Below are positions 1 to 8,384 of a stretch of 64,000 nt of DNA, in pieces (the first letter of the stretch is position 1; each line of letters opens with the position of its first letter). Under the pieces are notes generated by a model. The model was given only the letters and a program-made list of their open reading frames with translations. It was not told the origin of the DNA and made no database searches. The translations under genes were made by a program, and so were the position numbers. The stretch covers positions 96,071-160,070 of the forward strand of contig DASPNJ010000109.1 in NCBI GenBank assembly GCA_035626595.1, read 5' to 3'. Source of the stretch: JAQGMV01 sp035626595. Its GTDB lineage: Bacteria; Pseudomonadota; Gammaproteobacteria; Burkholderiales; SG8-41.

Positions 1-783
1 CCGGAAGGCTGCTGGGTGAACCCGGTGTATCCCGCTGCGCTCGGGGCGCGCGGACAAGGCGGCCACCGCGTGCGCATGGTCGTGCTCGGCGCGCTGGCGC
101 AGATGCTGCCGGAGCGCATGCCCGCGTGCGTCGGCGGCTCCGAGTTCGCGATCGTCATCGCGGGTCGTCACAAGAATCGTAAGCCGTTCCTGTATCTCGA
201 CTTCCACAACAACTCGGGGCTGGGCGGCGGACCCGATCGCGACGGTCAGGACGCCGGCCCGTACTGCCTCGGCAACATGGCCAACACGCCGGTGGAGCTG
301 GTCGAGGCGGAGAATCCGATTCTCATGGAGGAATACGGTTTCCTGCCGGACACCGGCGGGCCCGGCAAGTACCGCGGCGCGCTCGCGCTGGTTCGAAGCT
401 ATCGGCTGCTGGCGGACGAAGCGATGCTCCAGCTCCGCTCGGACCGCGAGCGCTTCGCGCCGTGGGGACTCTTCGGCGGCAAGTCCGGCGCCTCCGCCCG
501 GTCTTATCTCAACAAGGGCACGCCGAACGAGCAGCGCATCCCGTCGAAGTTCATGGGCAACATCCGAAAAGGCGACGTGTTCCGCGGCGAGATGGCAGCA
601 TCGGGCGGTTATGGCGACCCGCTCGAGCGCGATGCCGCGGCCGTGCTCGAGGACGTGCGGCAGGAGAAGATGAGCGTGCGCCATGCCTTCGAGGAGTACG
701 GCGCCGTAATCAGCGCGGAGACGCTGCAGCTCGACACCGAGGCCACGCGCTGGGAGCGCAACAAGCGGCGCCGCGCCGATTGA
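1..783 (+). CDS. hydantoinase B/oxoprolinase family protein, C-terminal part (5' end outside window)
   Basis: The reading frame is open from the first base of the window, so the start lies upstream and only about 260 C-terminal residues are seen. The stretch FHNNSGLGGGPDRDGQDAG, followed by NTPVELVEAENPILMEEYGF and GGPGKYRGG-like text, is typical of the C-terminal half of HyuB/oxoprolinase beta subunits. That family hydrolyses cyclic amides such as hydantoins or 5-oxoproline, usually as a complex with HyuA, which would be expected upstream. A GGYGDPLERD motif near the end is also characteristic. Substrate cannot be told. The gene ends just before a family B repeat. Confidence 0.85.
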   Translation, partial: PEGCWVNPVYPAALGARGQGGHRVRMVVLGALAQMLPERMPACVGGSEFAIVIAGRHKNRKPFLYLDFHNNSGLGGGPDRDGQDAGPYCLGNMANTPVELVEAENPILMEEYGFLPDTGGPGKYRGALALVRSYRLLADEAMLQLRSDRERFAPWGLFGGKSGASARSYLNKGTPNEQRIPSKFMGNIRKGDVFRGEMAASGGYGDPLERDAAAVLEDVRQEKMSVRHAFEEYGAVISAETLQLDTEATRWERNKRRRAD

Positions 784-810
784 TGGTCGACGCGCACCGT
801 TTGTGTACGT

Positions 811-917
811 GTCATTGCGAGGTGGAGCCACTGCTCCGCCGAAGCAATCTCGACGCGGTCGTCACACGTTTGCGTGCGCCACGAGATCGCCACGGCGCCG
901 CCGGCGCCTCGCGATGA
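811..917. repeat. family B intergenic repeat, copy B1
   Basis: It begins GTCATTGCGAGG and ends with the inverted form CCTCGCGATGAC, so the whole element can fold on itself. The inner part holds GCAATC and GAGATCGCCACG, also seen in the other B copies. It fills the 170-base gap between two genes on the same strand. Confidence 0.7.
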
Positions 918-953
918 CAGCGTACGGCAGCACCTTGAACTGAGGAGCCCACA

Positions 954-2417
954 ATGTTCAGACACCAGATCTACCAAGCCCTCGGCGCACGTAAGAGCGA
1001 ATTCATCGCGGCGGTCGAGAAGCAGGCGAAGCGCGTCGGCCTGCCGCCGGAGTGGAAGGGCACGATCGGGCTGACCGGCAGCAACTCGGCGCGGCCGGCG
1101 TATCTGCGGCGCGACATCGTCGAGAGCCTCGCCGCGGGCGCGCGCAGCTCGCGCAATCTTGTCGAATACATCGAGGACATTCGCTGCGTGGTGAAGGCGG
1201 AGTACGGCGACGATTACGACGCGGTGCCGATCAACACCTGCGAAGCCGCGCTGTGGGCGAGCCTGGACACGTTCGCGACGCCGCCCGTCGCGGGCCGCGG
1301 CGACAACTACCGCACGCGCTACGTCGCGCTTTACGAAGCTCATAGCGAGCACCAGGTCGGCTACGGCCGTCCCTTTCCGCCGAAGTTCAAGGACGTGTTC
1401 TCCGACCGCGCGAACATCGGCGGCGAGCTCGGCGTGCTGGGGCGCAGACTCAACAATCTCGACGTGATCATCGCCTCGATCGAAGGGGCGCGCTACGAGC
1501 CGCACGGCATCAAGTCGTTCATCGTGCCGCTGCTCACGAGCGCCGATGCGAAACGCACCGCGGCGAAGCTCGCACGTATCGTCGAGCGCCATGCCGACAG
1601 CGTCTCGGCGCTCGTCTCGCTCGGCTACGACTCACCCGGCTACGGCTACGGCGAAAAATCGGACGGCGTCACGCCGGATCTCAAGGCGGCGATGGGGGCG
1701 CTCGCGCGCGAGCACGAGATTCCCTACATCATCGACAACGCCCGCGGCATTCCTTTCCTGGGCGCGCACCCGCGCAAGCTCATGGCCGATCTCGTGCTCT
1801 ACAGCATGGACAAGGTCGCCGGCGCGCCGACCAGTGGCCTCATCGTGGGCCGCCCCGAATACATCATTCAGTTGCAGCGCACGCTCGGCTGGCACAGCGA
1901 GCGTTTCGGCGGCGGCTCGCTCACCTACGGCAAGGGCGCGCACGTGGCGTTCGACCCGGGCCGGGAAGCGATCGTCGGTCAATTGGCCGCGCTCAAGTGG
2001 CTGCGCGAGAACAAACAACGCGTGCAGGGCGTCATCGACCGCTTCTACGGCGTGCTGCGCGACGAGAGCGAATCGCTCACGAAGAAGTACGGGAGCGGGA
2101 TCGTGCTGTCGAAGTCCTACAACGGCGGCGCGGTCGAGTTGAATTACGTCGATACCTGGAACGACGGCCGCGTCGGCATCCCGATCTTCTCGACGGAAGA
2201 CAAGGCGGCATCGATGAACCTCATTACGGCGGGTGTCGGCGCGCTCGGGCTGCTGCCCCCGTCGCCCGACGAAGGCAACGTCGTGCTCACGCTCGGGCGC
2301 GGGCTCCTGGACGAGAACGGCGAGTTCCTGGAGGACAAGGCGCGGGTCGCGGTGCGCGGGCTCGTCGTGGTGCTGGAAACGCTGGGAGAAATGGCAGCGT
2401 CCATCGCGAAGCAATAG
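954..2417 (+). CDS. PLP-dependent enzyme of the SelA/SepSecS-like fold (aminotransferase-like)
   Basis: The product is 487 residues. The segment VLYSMDKVAGAPTSGLIVG places a lysine (K287) where fold type I PLP enzymes of the SelA/SepSecS/cysteine-desulfurase group carry their cofactor lysine. The preceding PYIIDNARGIPFLGA contains the aspartate expected to contact the pyridine nitrogen. The start ATG has GAGGAG about 7 bases upstream. It lies 27 bases upstream of a Bug receptor and after a hydantoinase, which suggests catabolism of a nitrogen compound and not selenocysteine synthesis, since no selenium genes are nearby. The reaction is unknown. Confidence 0.65.
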   Translation: MFRHQIYQALGARKSEFIAAVEKQAKRVGLPPEWKGTIGLTGSNSARPAYLRRDIVESLAAGARSSRNLVEYIEDIRCVVKAEYGDDYDAVPINTCEAALWASLDTFATPPVAGRGDNYRTRYVALYEAHSEHQVGYGRPFPPKFKDVFSDRANIGGELGVLGRRLNNLDVIIASIEGARYEPHGIKSFIVPLLTSADAKRTAAKLARIVERHADSVSALVSLGYDSPGYGYGEKSDGVTPDLKAAMGALAREHEIPYIIDNARGIPFLGAHPRKLMADLVLYSMDKVAGAPTSGLIVGRPEYIIQLQRTLGWHSERFGGGSLTYGKGAHVAFDPGREAIVGQLAALKWLRENKQRVQGVIDRFYGVLRDESESLTKKYGSGIVLSKSYNGGAVELNYVDTWNDGRVGIPIFSTEDKAASMNLITAGVGALGLLPPSPDEGNVVLTLGRGLLDENGEFLEDKARVAVRGLVVVLETLGEMAASIAKQ

Positions 2418-2444
2418 AAAAACGTGAGGCGAGGAGGAGCGCAT

Positions 2445-3428
2445 ATGAAACGTACGGCTGCGGTTGTTTCGGCGTTCGCGGCTCTTGTGGCAGGTCTTGG
2501 GCCGGCGCACGCGCAGACGAAGCCGGGCGCCTTCCCGGCGAAACCGGTGCGCCTCGTCGTGCCGTGGCCGGCCGGCGGCGGCACGGACATCATCAGCCGC
2601 ATCGTCGTCCAGAAGATGGGCGAGAACATCGGGCAGCAGGTGATCGTGGACAACCGCAGCGGCGCGTCCGGGATCATCGGCAGCGACCACGTCGCGAAAT
2701 CCGCGCCCGATGGTTACACGCTGCTGATGGGCAACACGGCGACGAACGCGACCAACGCGAGCGTGTACCGCAAGCTCCCGTACGATCCGCTCAAGGATTT
2801 CGCCGCGATCTCGCTCGTCGCGAACTCGCCCTACATCATGTCCGTTCACCCCTCGCTGCCGGTGAAGTCGGTGAAGGACTTCGTCGCGCTCGCTAAAGCG
2901 CGACCGGGAGACTTGAACTTCGGTTCCGGCGGCGCGGGCTCGGCGCCGCATCTCGCCGCGGCGCTCTTCAACTACCTCGCGGGAATCAAGGTCACGCACG
3001 TCGCGTACAAGGGCGGCGCGGCGCACACGCCGGCGCTCATCTCCGGTGAGGTGCAGGTCACGTTCACCAATCCGCCGGAAGTGATGCCGCACATCAAAGC
3101 CGGCAAGCTCCGCGCGCTCGCGGTGACCTCACCCGTGCGCTGGCCGAACGCGCCCGAGCTGCCGACGATCCGTGAAGCCGGCGTGCCGGCCTACGAGTTC
3201 ACGATCTGGTGGGGCGTGCTCGCGCCGGCGGGCACCGCGCAGCCGGTGGTCGAACGTCTCCACGCCGAGCTCGTCAAAGCCGCCACCGCCAAAGACGTGA
3301 AAGACAACCTCGCGCGTCAGGGCGTGGACGTTGTCGCCAGCACGCCCGACGCGTTCACGAAGCTGATCCGCACGGAAGTCGAGAAATGGAAGCGCGTCGC
3401 GGCGGAAGCCAAGATCCAGCTCGACTAG
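2445..3428 (+). CDS. Bug/TctC-family periplasmic substrate-binding protein
   Basis: 327 residues, starting at the ATG with GGAGGAG just upstream rather than at an earlier in-frame GTG. Residues 1 to about 24 form a signal peptide (MKRTAAVVSAF, then a cleavage site after AHA). Family motifs follow in order: PWPAGGGTD, VDNRSGASGIIG, PDGYTLLMG, KLPYDPLKDF, HPSLPVKSVKDF and HVAYKGG. Bug proteins bind carboxylates or similar small organic compounds for TctAB membrane pairs. No tctAB lies beside this one, so it is an orphan receptor, probably co-transcribed with the PLP enzyme upstream. Confidence 0.92.
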   Translation: MKRTAAVVSAFAALVAGLGPAHAQTKPGAFPAKPVRLVVPWPAGGGTDIISRIVVQKMGENIGQQVIVDNRSGASGIIGSDHVAKSAPDGYTLLMGNTATNATNASVYRKLPYDPLKDFAAISLVANSPYIMSVHPSLPVKSVKDFVALAKARPGDLNFGSGGAGSAPHLAAALFNYLAGIKVTHVAYKGGAAHTPALISGEVQVTFTNPPEVMPHIKAGKLRALAVTSPVRWPNAPELPTIREAGVPAYEFTIWWGVLAPAGTAQPVVERLHAELVKAATAKDVKDNLARQGVDVVASTPDAFTKLIRTEVEKWKRVAAEAKIQLD

Positions 3429-3474
3429 CGAACATGAGGACCTCTAGTCCCGCAGGTCGCTACGATCCCCTGCT

Positions 3475-5073
3475 GTGGCCGAGACACGCGTAGACCTGCT
3501 CCACCTCCTCGAAGACCTGCGCGACGCGTATCCGGGATCCATCGAGGAAACGATTCTCACGGAGATCGTCGCGAACTCCGCGGACGCGGGCGCCACCCGG
3601 ATCGCGTTTTCGACCAGTCCGGCCGAGGCTGCGCTGTCGATCTCGGACAACGGCTCGGGCATGCCGCGGCGCGATCTGCGCCGCTACCACGATCTCGCGG
3701 CGAGCACGAAAGCGCGCGGCAAAGGCATCGGCTTCGCCGGCGTCGGCATCAAGCTCGCGCTGCTCGTCTGCAAGGAAGTCATCACCGAGAGCCGGCGCGG
3801 CAGGACGCACATCGCGACGGCGTGGCACCTCGCAACACGGCACAGGGCGCCCTGGAAGTGGGTGCCGCCGGCCGGGCTCGTGCCCGAGCGTGGCACGGGC
3901 GTAAGGCTTCATCTGACGGACGCGCTCTCGCCGCTCACCGACGCAGGCTTCGTCGAGACGACGATCCGGCGCCATTACCAGCCACTGCTCGATCCCGCGT
4001 GCGACGAGATCCTCGCGCCGCTGTATCCGAAGGGCATCGCGTTCGAGGTGAACGGCAGACTCCTCGAAAAGCAGTCCTGCCGCGCGCCCGAGATCGCGCC
4101 GCTCGCGATCCGCACCGGACGCAAGCGCAAGCCTTCCGCGGCGGGCTACCTCTTCCGGGATTCGGCATCCCTCTCCGAAGACGAGCGCGGCGTCGCGGTG
4201 AGCACCTACGGCAAGATCATCAAGCGCGGCTGGGACTGGCTCGGCATCGCGCCGCACGCGGCGGAGCGCATCGGCGGCGTGATCGAGGTGCCGCCGCTCG
4301 CCGCGTCCCTCACGCTCAACAAGGGCGACTTCATCCGCACCGGCGCGCGCGGCGCCGCCTACCTCGCGTTCCGCAAGGCAATCCAGGAAGCGGTCCAGCG
4401 ACAGCTCGCGGCGTGGGGCGATGCGCGCGAGCAGCCGGACGCCGGCCGCACCCGCGCCGTGCGCGCGCTCGAGCGCGACCTGGAGCGCGTGCTCATCGAT
4501 CTCGCGGAAGGTTTTCCGCTGCTCGCGGCGCTCGTCGAGCAGCGGCGCGGCGGACAGAAGCGGCTCTCGCTCGCGCCGCAGGTGCAGACCGGCGACGGTC
4601 CCATGGATGCCGCCGCAGCGCCAACGGAATCAGTGCAGCCGCAGGACGTGGCCGGCGGTCCGCAGCCGTTCGAGCCGTCGCCCGCTCGGGAAACACCGCA
4701 AGCGCCCGAGCCGCCTCGAGCCGGCGAGCCGCCGCCGACAGAGCTGGAGCCGCCCGGCGGCGCCACGGCGCTGCCGAACCCGCGGGCCGCGAAGCGGCCG
4801 ATCAAGCTCGGGCTGGCGGTGCAGTTCGAGGAACGTGCAGGAGACCCCGAGCTCGGCCGCCTCGTCGAGTCCACCGTCTTCGTGAACCGCGCGCATCCGG
4901 CGTACCAGCGCGCCGCGGCTTCGCGCTCCGAGGGCTATCACGTCGCGCTGTCGGTCGCGCTCGCGCTGGCGCCGCTCGCGGCCGAGCGGGCCGGCGAGCA
5001 TGCCTTCGTCACGACGTTTCTTTCGCGCTGGGGAGAAGCGGTCACTCGCAGGGGAAGCTCTCGGCGGCGCTAA
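3475..5073 (+). CDS. orphan GHKL (histidine kinase/Hsp90-like) ATPase
   Basis: 532 residues from a GTG start. The N-terminal domain shows a full GHKL ATP-binding site: an N box with E30, N34 and D37, a G1 box DNGSGM at 57-62, and a G2 box GKGIGFAGVG at 81-90. It resembles the stand-alone MORC/Hsp90-type ATPase domain, not a sensor kinase, because no membrane segment, HisKA helix or phospho-acceptor histidine region is visible. A proline-rich linker at about 390-440 leads to a C-terminal domain with no motif I recognise. No partner response regulator or MutL-type gene is adjacent. Function unknown. Confidence 0.75.
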   Translation: MAETRVDLLHLLEDLRDAYPGSIEETILTEIVANSADAGATRIAFSTSPAEAALSISDNGSGMPRRDLRRYHDLAASTKARGKGIGFAGVGIKLALLVCKEVITESRRGRTHIATAWHLATRHRAPWKWVPPAGLVPERGTGVRLHLTDALSPLTDAGFVETTIRRHYQPLLDPACDEILAPLYPKGIAFEVNGRLLEKQSCRAPEIAPLAIRTGRKRKPSAAGYLFRDSASLSEDERGVAVSTYGKIIKRGWDWLGIAPHAAERIGGVIEVPPLAASLTLNKGDFIRTGARGAAYLAFRKAIQEAVQRQLAAWGDAREQPDAGRTRAVRALERDLERVLIDLAEGFPLLAALVEQRRGGQKRLSLAPQVQTGDGPMDAAAAPTESVQPQDVAGGPQPFEPSPARETPQAPEPPRAGEPPPTELEPPGGATALPNPRAAKRPIKLGLAVQFEERAGDPELGRLVESTVFVNRAHPAYQRAAASRSEGYHVALSVALALAPLAAERAGEHAFVTTFLSRWGEAVTRRGSSRRR

Positions 5074-5090
5074 ACATGCGCGGCGCCGGC

Positions 5091-5121
5091 TGTTCGTAGT
5101 CGACAGGCTCACCACGAACCG
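5091..5121. repeat. family C repeat, diverged copy C1
   Basis: The text TTCGTAGTCGACAGGCTCA followed by CCACGAACCGG is an imperfect copy of the palindromic element whose clean form pairs CGTTCG with CGAACG around a GTCGAAG/CTTCGAC core. It lies between convergent genes. Confidence 0.5.
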
Positions 5122-5127
5122 GTTGCC

Positions 5128-6771
5128 CTACGCCGCGCCTCTGCGATGCGAGAACGCCGTCTCCGCGCTCGTGATGAATTCCAGCAGCGCCGCGCGTCCG
5201 TCCTCGTTCGCCTTGCGCGCGCGCACGATCGCGTTCCCCACTTCTGCTGGATCGTCCACGCGCTCGCTCCAGCCGCCGAGATCCTTCGCGATGTTCGCGT
5301 AGCTCCCGCCGAGATCGCGCGTCTTGTATTTCTCGTGGGAGTAGGCCATCGCGTGCGTCTCGATCGCCATCGTGGAGTTGTTGAGCACGATCGTCGTGAT
5401 CGGGATGCCGGAGCGGGCGGCGGTCTCGAAATCGAGCCCGGTCATGCCGAAGGCGGCGTCGCCCATGATGTTCACGCACATTCTGTCCGGCGCGGCGACC
5501 TTGGCGCCGATCGCGAGCCCGAGACCCGTGCCGAGCTGGTGCGACTTGCCCCAGCCCATGTAGCCGCGCGGCTTCTTCGCGACGTAGAACGGCAATAGCT
5601 GGTCGCGCGGACTGCCGGAGTCGTGCGTGACGATCGCATCCTCCGACGGGATCACGCGCATGAACTCCGACATCACGAAATACGGGCAGATCGGCTTTTC
5701 CGTCGAGCGCAGCTTGGCTTCCCAGCGTCCCAGCCACTCGTTCTTCAGTTTCCTGATCGCGTCCCGGACGTCGCTCTTACGCTTCTTCCCGCCGAGCCTG
5801 TCTTTGACCGCCTCCGCCAACTGCTGCAGCACGAGCTTCGCATCGCCCAATATCGGCAACGCGGTGTCGTTCGCCTTGTACAGATCGCGCGCGTCGTTCG
5901 TCGCATGAATGATGCGCTTGCCTTCCGGCAGCACCGGCGTCGTGATGTTGTGGCGCGTGAGCGACGTGCCGATCGCGAAGATCACGTCGGACTCGTGCAG
6001 GAAATGCCGTCCATGGCCCGTATAGACGATGCCGCCCGAGCCGAGCGCGAGCGCATGGTCCTCGGGAAAGCCGCTCTTGCCGTCGGTGGTGGTCATCACC
6101 GGGACATCGAGCAGCTCCGCGAGCGCGACGAGCTCGTCGCTCGCCTGCGCGTAGAGCACGCCCTGCCCCGCGACGATCATCGGCGTGCGCGCATCGATCA
6201 GGAGTTTCGCCGCTTCGTCGATGTCGCGCGCGTCGGCGGCGGAGCGCGTGCGGCGCACCGGAGTGTAATCGACGTCGCCACCGAATTCGGCCGTCATGAG
6301 ATCCACCGGCGTCTCGATCATCACCGGCCCCGACCGGCCGTTCTTCAGCGCGTTGAACGCGCGACGCAGCGCAGGAACGATGTGCTCGGGCAGCGACACC
6401 GGCTCGACCTGCTTCGTCACGGAGGAGTACGTGCGCGTGGAATTGAAGAGCGGCCACATCTGCGCCGTGTCGCGCGGATGACCGAGCGGAAGCAGCAGCA
6501 CCGGCGACGAATCGGAATAGGCGGAGGCGATCCCCGCAAACGCGTTCTCGGCGCCCGGCCCGTACTGCATCGCGAACACCGCAGGCGGGTCGCCGTTCGT
6601 CACGCGCGCGCAGCCGTCGGCCATGTGAACGCCGACCCGCTCCTGGCGGCAGATCACCGGGCGTATGCCGGCGGCCGCGGCCGATTCGATGATCGGCGTG
6701 GTGGGAAAGCAGAACATCGTGGAGATCCCTTCGCGCTTCAGGACCTCGGTGATTGCGTCCATGACTTTCAT
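5128..6771 (-). CDS. TPP-dependent enzyme of the acetolactate synthase/decarboxylase family
   Basis: 547 residues. E44 in RQERVGVHMADG is the cofactor-activating glutamate, and GDAAFG followed by VLNN at about 437-466 is the TPP/Mg binding motif. The three-domain layout (Pyr, central, PP) is complete. It is not the canonical IlvB: no IlvH regulatory subunit is adjacent and the substrate-channel text differs. Relatives act on 2-keto acids, oxalyl-CoA or sulfoacetaldehyde. It is divergent from the tctC-tctB-tctA transporter, so it may handle the acid that transporter imports. Substrate unknown. Confidence 0.85.
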   Translation of the reverse strand: MKVMDAITEVLKREGISTMFCFPTTPIIESAAAAGIRPVICRQERVGVHMADGCARVTNGDPPAVFAMQYGPGAENAFAGIASAYSDSSPVLLLPLGHPRDTAQMWPLFNSTRTYSSVTKQVEPVSLPEHIVPALRRAFNALKNGRSGPVMIETPVDLMTAEFGGDVDYTPVRRTRSAADARDIDEAAKLLIDARTPMIVAGQGVLYAQASDELVALAELLDVPVMTTTDGKSGFPEDHALALGSGGIVYTGHGRHFLHESDVIFAIGTSLTRHNITTPVLPEGKRIIHATNDARDLYKANDTALPILGDAKLVLQQLAEAVKDRLGGKKRKSDVRDAIRKLKNEWLGRWEAKLRSTEKPICPYFVMSEFMRVIPSEDAIVTHDSGSPRDQLLPFYVAKKPRGYMGWGKSHQLGTGLGLAIGAKVAAPDRMCVNIMGDAAFGMTGLDFETAARSGIPITTIVLNNSTMAIETHAMAYSHEKYKTRDLGGSYANIAKDLGGWSERVDDPAEVGNAIVRARKANEDGRAALLEFITSAETAFSHRRGAA

Positions 6772-6814
6772 GGTGACCCTCCTCTCTCCTGCCGGGATGA
6801 TAGCGCCTGCTCGC

Positions 6815-6844
6815 TTGACTGCGGTCGAGAACGAGGCAGATACT
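6815..6844 (+). promoter_or_regulatory. candidate sigma-70 promoter for tctC-tctB-tctA
   Basis: TTGACT at 6815-6820 and GATACT at 6839-6844 are separated by 18 bases, in the divergent gap between the TPP enzyme and tctC. That would place a transcription start about 45 bases before the tctC ATG. The call is by eye only. Confidence 0.4.
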
Positions 6845-6897
6845 GCTACAAACGGCGAACCTGCCGTATCAAATTACAACTAGGAGGAGATTCAATC

Positions 6898-7884
6898 ATG
6901 CGTCATGCTGCGCGTCGTTTCGCATCCCTGGCGGCCGTATTGCTGGTGGCACCGCTGTCCACGGCGTTAGCCGCCCAGAGTGGCTGGAAGCCCGACAAAC
7001 CCGTCGAGTTCGTCGTCCAGGCCGCGGCCGGCGGCGGCAGCGACATCTTCGCCCGCACCATGGCGAAAATCATGGCCGACGAAAAGATCGTCACGGTGCC
7101 GATCAACGTCGTCAACAAGCCGGGTGGCAGCGGTGCGGTCGCATACTCGTACCTGCGCCAGAAGAAAGGCGATCCGCACGTGATCGCGACCGCGACCGGT
7201 TCGTACATCACCACGCCGGTGCACGGGCACTCGCCGGTCAGCTACAAGGATTTCACCAACGTGGCGGTGCTGTGCGTCGAGGACTATGTCGGCGTCGTAC
7301 GTGCCGACTCGCCCTACAAATCGCTGAAGGACCTGATCGCGGCGGCGAAGCAGAAGCCGAACTCGATTCGCTTCGGCGGCAGCAATCCCGGCTCTTCCGA
7401 CAACATCATCGAGACACGCCTGGAAAAAGCAGCGAACGTCCAGCTCAACTACATTCCCTTCCAGAGCGGGGGCGAGGTCAACGCAGCGCTGCTCGGGGGC
7501 AACATCGACGTCGCGAGCCCGAATCCCAGCGAGGCCACGCAGTTGATGAAGGCGGGCCGGCTGCGGGCGCTCGCCATGTTTTCGCCGGAGCGGCTCGAGA
7601 AGTGGAAGGACATTCCGACCGCGAAGGAACAGGGCTTCGACGTTACGCTCTCGCAGTTCCGGGCCGTGGTGGCAGCCGGCGGACTGACCAAGGAGCAGTC
7701 GCTGTTCTGGCAGGATGCGATGGAGAAGCTGTACAAGTCAGCCGGCTTCAAGAAATATCTGGACGACAATGGCTTGCGAGCGCTGCTCAAAACTGGCGGC
7801 GAGCTCGAAAAGTATTTCGCCGAGCAGACTGACTTCTACCGGGACATCTATACGGAGCTCGGCCTGCTGAAGAAGAAGAAATAG
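6898..7884 (+). CDS. tctC: tripartite tricarboxylate transporter substrate-binding protein
   Basis: 328 residues. The ATG follows AGGAGGA with a good spacing, although the frame is open much further upstream. Residues 1-25 form a signal peptide ending near ALAAQ. The mature part has the Bug motifs GGGSDIFAR, NVVNKPGGSGAV and YIPFQSGG, more diverged than in the other Bug proteins of the window. It is followed at 28 bases by tctB and then tctA, so this is the one complete TTT system here. The ligand is probably a di- or tricarboxylate or related acid, but it cannot be named. Confidence 0.93.
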   Translation: MRHAARRFASLAAVLLVAPLSTALAAQSGWKPDKPVEFVVQAAAGGGSDIFARTMAKIMADEKIVTVPINVVNKPGGSGAVAYSYLRQKKGDPHVIATATGSYITTPVHGHSPVSYKDFTNVAVLCVEDYVGVVRADSPYKSLKDLIAAAKQKPNSIRFGGSNPGSSDNIIETRLEKAANVQLNYIPFQSGGEVNAALLGGNIDVASPNPSEATQLMKAGRLRALAMFSPERLEKWKDIPTAKEQGFDVTLSQFRAVVAAGGLTKEQSLFWQDAMEKLYKSAGFKKYLDDNGLRALLKTGGELEKYFAEQTDFYRDIYTELGLLKKKK

Positions 7885-7912
7885 CCCTTAGCGCGGTCCG
7901 GAGCGAACCGTC

Positions 7913-8377
7913 ATGACTCGCGCGGACTTCATCGGCGGGTTGGTGCTGTCGGCGTTCTTCGGTGCTGCGCTATGGGAAGGCTGGTCTTTCCAGTACGGCA
8001 CCGAGTTCGCGCCGGGGCCGGGGTTCGCCCCCGTCTGGCTGAGCGCGATCGGCTTGTGCGTGTCGCTGCTGATCGCCGCGCACGGCCTGTTGGCGATGCG
8101 CAGCCCGGAGCGCAGCGCTGCGGCGCCTGAGCTGGAGAAGTGGGGGCTCGTGCGCGTGGTGCTGACCCTGCTCGGCCTGGGCGCGATGATCTTCCTGGTG
8201 GAGTCGCTCGGGCTGGCGCTCTCGATTCTGCTCTTCCTGCTGTATCTCACCCTGGTCGTGCAGCGACACGGCGCCGCCGTGGGCATCGCTTCCAGCGTGG
8301 GTACCGTCGTTTTCGTCTACGTCGTGTTCGTCTATTTCCTCGAGGTCCCGGTCCCGAAAGGCCCTCTGGGATTCTGA
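7913..8377 (+). CDS. tctB: tripartite tricarboxylate transporter small membrane subunit
   Basis: 154 residues with four hydrophobic segments, at about 8-26, 40-60, 82-104 and 112-142. This is the normal size and topology for TctB. The short gene sits between the receptor and the large permease subunit, which is the standard TTT order. TctB is required with TctA for proton- or sodium-driven uptake of the receptor-bound ligand, but its own sequence is poorly conserved, so the position carries most of the evidence. Confidence 0.9.
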   Translation: MTRADFIGGLVLSAFFGAALWEGWSFQYGTEFAPGPGFAPVWLSAIGLCVSLLIAAHGLLAMRSPERSAAAPELEKWGLVRVVLTLLGLGAMIFLVESLGLALSILLFLLYLTLVVQRHGAAVGIASSVGTVVFVYVVFVYFLEVPVPKGPLGF

Positions 8378-8384
8378 ATCCAAA

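Noticed and set aside
5623..6897. Upstream extension of the tctC frame
   Set aside because: The frame is open for 425 more codons but runs antisense through the TPP enzyme. The ATG at 6898 has the ribosome site and the signal peptide.
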